From: Zopfochytrium polystomum
Taxonomy: Eukaryota > Chytridiomycota > Chytridiomycetes > Chytridiales > Chytridiaceae
NCBI GenBank assembly: GCA_025765615.1
Contig: JAIVFJ010000042.1
Span: forward strand, 124,001-188,000
Length of the DNA stretch: 64,000 nt
Direction of reading: 5' to 3'
Shown here: positions 58,566-64,000 of the stretch, in pieces
How positions within the stretch are numbered: position 1 is the first letter of the stretch
Layout: each line of letters opens with the position of its first letter
Made by a program: the position numbers and the translations under genes
The notes under the pieces: generated by a model
Database searches by the model: none
The model's input: the letters and a program-made list of their open reading frames with translations, nothing else
What the model was told of the DNA's origin: nothing

Positions 58566-60512
58566 ATGGTGGCTTCATCTGCAGAAGGGAGCATATTTAT
58601 TTCAGACGCCTCTGACCACCACTCGCAGACAGCGAGTGGGGCAGTCTCTTCGCTCAGCTCAACTGCGTCCACATCAACGTCGTTGGCATCGTCGTCCGCC
58701 ACGTCACCAACTCTCTCGTTGAAACCGCCAATTCCCGCCGCGAATGCAGCTGGCGTCGGATCAACCACCGTTGGAGATTCGGACGACACAACCGCTCACG
58801 GCACTGGAGTCCACAGCTTCGACACCAGCTTGGCTGCCGCTGAGGCGCTCGCCCAACTCTTCCCCTCAACACACCGGTATAACCAATCCTCCATATCATC
58901 GGCGCAGCCGTCGTTGCAGTCAAGTTCCGCGCACGTTCATCTTCCGCTCTCTTCTTTCGTGACCTCTGCTCGCAGCAATCCCTCAACCCACTTGGCCGCT
59001 TCCACATCTCCCTCGCCTGCTGCGCTCCTCCTTCAGAAGACGCTTCAGTTGACGTCGGCGTCCGTTGGCGGTACTCCCATTCAATCTCCCGTATCGGCCA
59101 GTGCCGCTGGGAATGGACCGGCTGGTGGGACGTTCACACCCCTCGTTGCTGGTTCTGGCGGCGAAGACGAAGAAATTGAGGTGGGTCTGGAAATTATGGG
59201 GGATGAGGTGGCCGAACAAGTCTCGGCATATGGAGACATCCGCTCGAACCGAAACTCGGACCTGGCGGACCCAGCAGCGCTTCTTCAGCAGCAACAAGCG
59301 GCAGCTCTCGAGCAATACGCTCAGCACTTGCAACTACAACAACAGCAACTGCGGGCGAACGCAAGGCGAACTGCGCGTTCTCGCACATCAACACCCAGAC
59401 GGGCAAAGTCAACCAGTGGGAACGGCGCAGACCCAACCACGCCGGGCGAAACGTCCTCTGCGGACGCCTCGTATGAGGAAAAACATTCGTCAAAGAAGTA
59501 TTCCGTTGGACGCTGTCCACATGGCAAATCCAAGGGCCTCTGCCTAGATTGTCATGAGACTGGCAAAGGCGGCAGCTCTATCTGCCACCACAAGAAGCGG
59601 AGAAGTCAGGTTTGTTGGTTGCCTTCACTTTGGAGTTGATTCTTCTGAGCGAGGCTTACAAACCTTTTCCTCCCTCTTCTCGTACTTACTCATCGTTTTA
59701 GTGCATTCAATGTTTTGACGAGGGCACTGGTGGAAGCACAATCTGCAAGCACCGCAAGCAGAAGTATGCGTGCCGTCAGGTGAGCGAACATGCTTTCGAG
59801 AGATTCCAAGGAGTGCGAAGTTCTAAATTGCCATAACATTTGTAGTGTTATGACGAAGGGGCATCAACATCGACGTCAATGTGCAAACACAGGCGGGAAC
59901 GAACAAAATGCAAACAGTGTTACGACGAGGGAAGTCCCGCGTCCACATCTGTTTGTCCCCACCGAAAGCAACGGTAGAAATCCTCCATTTATGCGTTCCT
60001 TGGGGCTGCAAATGCTGAACCATTCTTCTGGTTTCTCCTTTGATCAGATGGAATTGCAAGACCTGTCGGGATCTTTGCCCTCGTGCAGTCGGTCCCGCCA
60101 GCAAGAAGAGCCGCTCTGGAAAATCAAACGCAGCGGAGGCTGCGGCGCAAGCGGCTGAATTGATGTATGACGGCACCGCGTACGATATGGCGCCAATTTC
60201 GTCGATTGTGGCCGCAGCCGTGGCTGTTGCGGCCAGTGCTGGCGAAGATGAACTTGTTGACGTTGAAGAACACCAAAACGGAGACCACGGCGGGGGGGGG
60301 CATGTTTATGCAGGTTCAGCAGCAGCACCCAGAGTTTGGTGGGGACGACGGAGACATGGAGCTGGCCCTTCCGGCGCAAACGCTGCAAGTCGCACTTGCA
60401 GGGGGGGGAAGTGGATGAGGAGAGCTTGAAACGGGCATGGGATGTGGAAGAAGCAGACGACCACGACCGTGCAAAGCGAATGAGGATGGGATTGGAAGCG
60501 GTGGACAGCTGA
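58566..60512 (+). CDS. Protein with five tandem CxH...CxxC zinc-binding-type repeats
   Basis: Exons 58566-59609, 59702-59779, 59846-59973 and 60048-60512. Residues 1-315 are Ser/Thr/Ala-rich with Gln runs and an RTARSRTSTPRRAKS basic patch. From ~317 come repeats of the form C-x-H-(K/R)-x(5-6)-C-x2-C-(Y/F/H)-(D/E)-x-G: CPHGKSKGLCLDC, CHHKKRRSQCIQC, CKHRKQKYACRQC, CKHRRERTKCKQC, CPHRKQRWNCKTC. Each has the Cys/His set for one zinc, and the basic residues suggest nucleic-acid binding. Introns 1-3 all fall between the CxH and CxxC halves. The C-terminus needs two single-G deletions, in a G9 run (60292-60300) and a G8 run (60401-60408), to reach the acidic end ...DRAKRMRMGLEAVDS at TGA 60510-60512; with both the total is 570 codons. 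Without them it stops early. Function unknown. Confidence 0.7.
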
Positions 60513-63500
60513 TTTTTCTTCTCCCTTGCTCTTGTTCCTTTCGCAAACGATGAGCGTTACCGGTTATTGTCGGGTTGTGTTTTTTTCTTTCCTTTTTTTT
60601 ATCGCTCTTTATTTCTGCTCCTCTTCTCGGCTGGCTCGGATGCGACCAGCGCCAAGCAACCAAACCTCTGTCCTGTCCCTCCCTCCTTGCCTCCCTCCCC
60701 TCTCGGCCCGACTCTGTCCGTTGTTCCGCTTTCATTTCTGTAACGTTCCCCCACTGGGTGTGTGAAAGCGATTGAATTAAATGTTGCTGTGCTTCCTCGC
60801 GAATGCTGTGTTTGGATATATCTTATCCTCCCGGTCCGGACAAAAACTCACAAAAACTCGCGAGTCTCATCTCGCCAACAGAGGCGTTCGAGACATTCAA
60901 TGCGCGGAAACACCGAAGAGGAGAAAGAGGGTGAGGATGCAGATCGCGGACTAAAATTGGGAGAACCAACACCAACTAACCGCCCATCTTTTATTGTAAT
61001 CGAACTCCTAACACATTCTTCTGCCATTTCACTTGTCAGGGTTGGTGTTTAAGTCGTTTCTCTATGTCCCACCTTCCACCCAGGGTGAGGGGATATAGCG
61101 AGTACAGCCTCGCAATCAAGTTCTCCTGTGTTTTTGGCTGGTTGAAAGTGGGTATACCTGGAAATGTAACCTGGAAATGTAGGGCAGTGAAAGCAGCAAG
61201 GCCAGAGGACCCCAGTTTTGCAAAAAAATTGTACTCCATGAACAAATTTCACCAGTTACTGCGCTGTGATTGCAATGGTGACTTATTATCTGATTGATGA
61301 AAAACTGATTTTGGCTTTTACCAAGCTGTTTAAGGGATATTTGCATCTGTGGCAGTGGTTTCTGTTTGTTCCTCAATTTTGTGGTTGTTCTGTGTGTGTT
61401 GTTTGCTTCAGGAAAATTGCGCATTATATCACGAAATCAAAATGAATGAAGGCGCATTTGTTGACGAGATGGAAGACGCTTCTGGCAAAATTCGCGGCAT
61501 GATTTTTGTCAAAGTCAAGATATCATTTGATATCACGATTTTTGATATCACACATTTGCAATTTTTTACAGGTATGACTTTTCCCCCTCCAACGCAATGC
61601 CGCAGTTTGAAATTCCACCACACTCCACGTGGCAAGTTGACCAAATTATCTGCGCTTTGGGTTGGATAGGGAGGGTCCAGACTGCTGTTTTTTTTTTTGC
61701 CAGATTTTTTTTATTTATATTGTTCCAGCCCCTTCAGGGCTGGAACAGGAAGAGAAAGCGCCATCAATAGTTAACTCTTATAGACTAAGTCCAGGTATCA
61801 CCTCAGCAAACCCACCCCATGCACCACGGACTTCCAGGGTCGTCAGGCATCTCCACTGCACCACTCCTTGTGATTCAAGACCATACTCTTTCTTATTGCC
61901 TTCAAGAAATCCTCTAACCTGATTCTAACCTGAGCCAAATATCCCAAAATCCTCCAACCCAAACCCGGCTAGTCAAAATTTTCACCAAACCTAACCTGCC
62001 TAACCCCGGTTACACCTAACTCAGCGGTTAGAAATGCTTGTAAACCTAACCTTATCCCAACCTGGGCCATGTGTGAGATTTGCCTGCTATCCAAACTGCG
62101 ATTTTTCTGGTTCAGGTTAGGTTACAGTTTAAACCTGCTAACCCTGTACCTTATGTCAGGGGTCCAAAGTAGCTGTTTTTTTTTTTTTTTTTTTTTTTTT
62201 TTTGTTCCTGTGGCTGTAGGATTCTCACATACACGCACGCACCTGTGGTTACCATTACATCTCCATTTTGCATTGGGTCTCAAGGCGTCTCCTGATGTAT
62301 AAGCGGAAAGTCCGTATTCCTGATCGGCTGGTGCTCGCTAAACCAGCAATCAGGTTTCGGCACTTGTACATACACGAATAGGGTTGGGGGGACTTAGAGC
62401 ATTTGTGGTGGATGCTTCAAGTCAGGGGTTGACTTGTCAATTTCTCTCTCTCTGTTTTTGGGCCATTTCTCTTTTTCCTCTTTTCTTCAATCTGATTTCT
62501 GTCCTTTGGCACCAATACAGAGTCCCTTCAAATCCATCTGGCTCATGAGGTGAGGGTAGTGAGAGATGGTACACACCGGGTGTGTACATGGTCCCTTAGT
62601 GGGGCTCCTCTTAAGGAGCCAGGTTGCACCCTCAGGAGTGCACTTCCATTTCCCCTTCCACCAGCCCAAGGCCAAGGCCACATGAGTCATCAGTGTGGGC
62701 ACCGATCCTTCAGAGGAATGTCCCTCTGAACCTTCATTCTTTGTGTTTGAGACCCCTGTTAGACAGATCAGTAGTGCTTGGCTCGCTCTCCTATTTCTGG
62801 GCGTGTGCGAAAATTTTTGTCAGCCCACTAATCAACAATTATCCCACTGTACAACAAAAGCCACTTATTTGCCAATATGGAGCAAACGAATTTTTCCTGC
62901 CAAGAGGTGGAAGCTGTTCACTCAGGTATTTATTTGAGCTCTGCAGGTCACACAACAAATTTGTTATTACTCACGCTCACTGTCACTTCTGACTGATATA
63001 GCCGTGGTTAATGCCAGCAAGCTCGCATTTTTTTAGCCACTGCCACATTCGCTTTCTCTCACTCGCACAGTCACCATCAGATAGCGGCAGCTTTGCCACC
63101 GCTAGATTTACGCCTTCCTACAGTATAATGGCAGCAGCAAGTGCCGTAATTACTTTGCAACAGCCGCGGTCCAAAGCACAATTTTCCGCCACTCTCGTTG
63201 GGCTTGCCCAGCAGACTGCAGCGTTTGGCCGAGATCTCATCATTGTTGTTAACACGATAATGGCTAGCGGGTCTCCTTTGAGCTGCTGCCATATTTTGGG
63301 GGGGGTTTTTTTTTTTTTCCAGTTATTTCTCTTTCTCGTAATGGCAGCCAATTGATGATATACCGAGCTTTTTTTGCGGGCTACCACAAAGTAGGGATTT
63401 TGAAAGAATTTTTGGGGAGGAATAGGAGTTCAGGCCGGGTCACGGTTTGCGAAAAACGAGTTTGGTCGCAGTTCCCGTGGTTTGCTCACAGACAAGGAAG

Positions 63501-63758
63501 TCCAAAAGAAAAGATAGAAGAGAAGTGATCACTGTTTCGTGTATCATTTCACGCGGAACCATCGGGCATTTGGCTTAAAAATAATACATAACAAAGATAC
63601 AGTGTTTAAAAATGCTTCGCTACCTTTCGGGCGGCGGTGTAACGACGATTGCCCTTACAACAAGCCGCATTACACACCCACCCACCCACTCACCCAAACT
63701 GAAGAGAACAGCTTAGCTGGTCAAGACATTCAATCGCACAACATTCCAAGCCAAGCCA
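60513..63758. other. 3.2 kb without a supported gene
   Basis: Only short overlapping frames on both strands. Contents: three GATATCA copies near 61518-61556, a GGTTAGG-type (reverse CCTAACC) degenerate repeat at 61915-62150, poly-T of ~30 nt (62174-62203), and a G/T homopolymer (63299-63317). Probably decayed repeats; no coding domain seen. Confidence 0.5.
61915..62150 (-). repeat. Degenerate CCTAACC-rich repeat
   Basis: CCTAACCT, CCTAACCCC and ACCTAACCTT recur; the reverse strand resembles 45535-45720 (both have GGTTAGG and GGGTTGGAGG-TTTTG). Confidence 0.45.
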
Positions 63759-64000
63759 TCATTCAAGCCGCAGCCGCTTGCGGAACGCGCTCCTGTCCAC
63801 TACCACCGAGGGGCCAACGGGACCAGCGGACAGCGACTGACGGCCGTGGCTGTCGCCGTCGCCGTCGCCGTCGCCGTCTTCGTAACCACGCCCTCGGGCG
63901 CCGTGCTGCTCGTGCTGGCTGCGGTCCCCGTTACGCCCGCCAACGCTGCCACCGCCACCTTCGCGCGACTCGCGCCACGCGGCAGTCCCCGTTGCAAAGT
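63759..64000 (-). CDS. C-terminal exon of an unknown gene (partial)
   Basis: The minus-strand frame is open from the window edge to a TGA at 63759-63761 (about 80 codons). It reads a Gly/Arg/Ser-rich stretch, a run of five Gly-Asp pairs (GGCGAC repeats), and a basic end (RSAFRKRLRLE). No methionine is needed because the start lies outside. No domain is visible; the RG/GD richness is compatible with an RNA-binding protein tail. Low certainty, since a competing frame in the same stretch is also open. Confidence 0.4.
   Translation of the reverse strand, partial: FATGTAAWRESREGGGGSVGGRNGDRSQHEQHGARGRGYEDGDGDGDGDSHGRQSLSAGPVGPSVVVDRSAFRKRLRLE

Overview
This is nuclear DNA of a fungus. Evidence: protein genes broken by short GT-AG introns (about 37-220 nt), a fungal-type EF-1alpha gene, fungal chromatin subunits (Eaf1/Vid21-like, Rxt2-like), a chromodomain Ty3 retrotransposon of the Tf1/sushi type, and standard stop codons. 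The many (CT)n, (GT)n, (CA)n and (CTG)n tracts, the polyQ/polyS proteins and genes such as TMEM97-, OCIA- and PARG-like ones would fit an early-diverging (for example zoosporic or Mucoromycota-grade) lineage, but I cannot name the species. There are no prokaryotic features and no CRISPR; I found no convincing tRNA or rRNA gene.

Layout. 1-565: 3' end of an acidic protein. 566-4436: gene-poor, with an 844-bp solo LTR and a 299-bp Ty3 solo LTR. 4437-19262: dense genes: alpha/beta hydrolase (+), TMEM97/sigma-2-like (-), PARG-like (-), Eaf1-like NuA4 subunit (-), ATP11 F1-assembly chaperone (-), Nit2-like omega-amidase (+), and a low-complexity acidic protein (+). 19997-37934: cyclin-like (-), a large polyQ/N protein (-), a four-helix membrane protein (+), PH-domain protein (-), NTF2-like protein (+), OCIA-domain protein (+), arrestin-SH3 protein (-). 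38726-49542: a transposon-rich block. A full Ty3/chromovirus element (39275-44127) sits inside a second 844-bp LTR. Three copies of a ~410-bp LTR flank the PQ-loop gene or interrupt another Ty3 LTR. The PQ-loop membrane protein gene (46074-47345, -) is an island in this block. 51142-60512: membrane SH3 receptor-like protein (+), EF-1alpha (-), Rxt2-like (+), and a Zn-binding repeat protein (+). 60513-63758: no supported gene. 63759-64000: 3' end of a minus-strand gene.

Exon structures were worked out by hand. For most genes the joined lengths are divisible by three and recover family motifs across every junction (hydrolase 339 aa, TMEM97-like 280, PARG-like 686, ATP11 334, Nit2 294, PQ-loop 308, EF-1alpha 459, Rxt2-like 372). 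Exceptions are stated in the entries: some Eaf1 and arrestin junctions are unresolved, and the Zn-repeat gene needs two 1-base corrections in poly-G runs.

The most striking findings are in the Ty3 element. An 11-nt self-priming signature links the predicted transcript start to the primer binding site. Canonical heat-shock elements are arrayed in its LTRs. A -1 frameshift heptamer lies at the gag-pol junction. Its LTRs are identical in a copy that lacks the RNase H-integrase junction, which implies recent mobilisation in trans. Its empty target site is preserved in the other 844-bp LTR copy. Other points of interest are a 5-nt micro-exon, (GT)n/(GA)n tracts seeded at 5' splice sites, a PARG-like protein with a degenerate signature, and a protein with a five-fold CxH...CxxC array.
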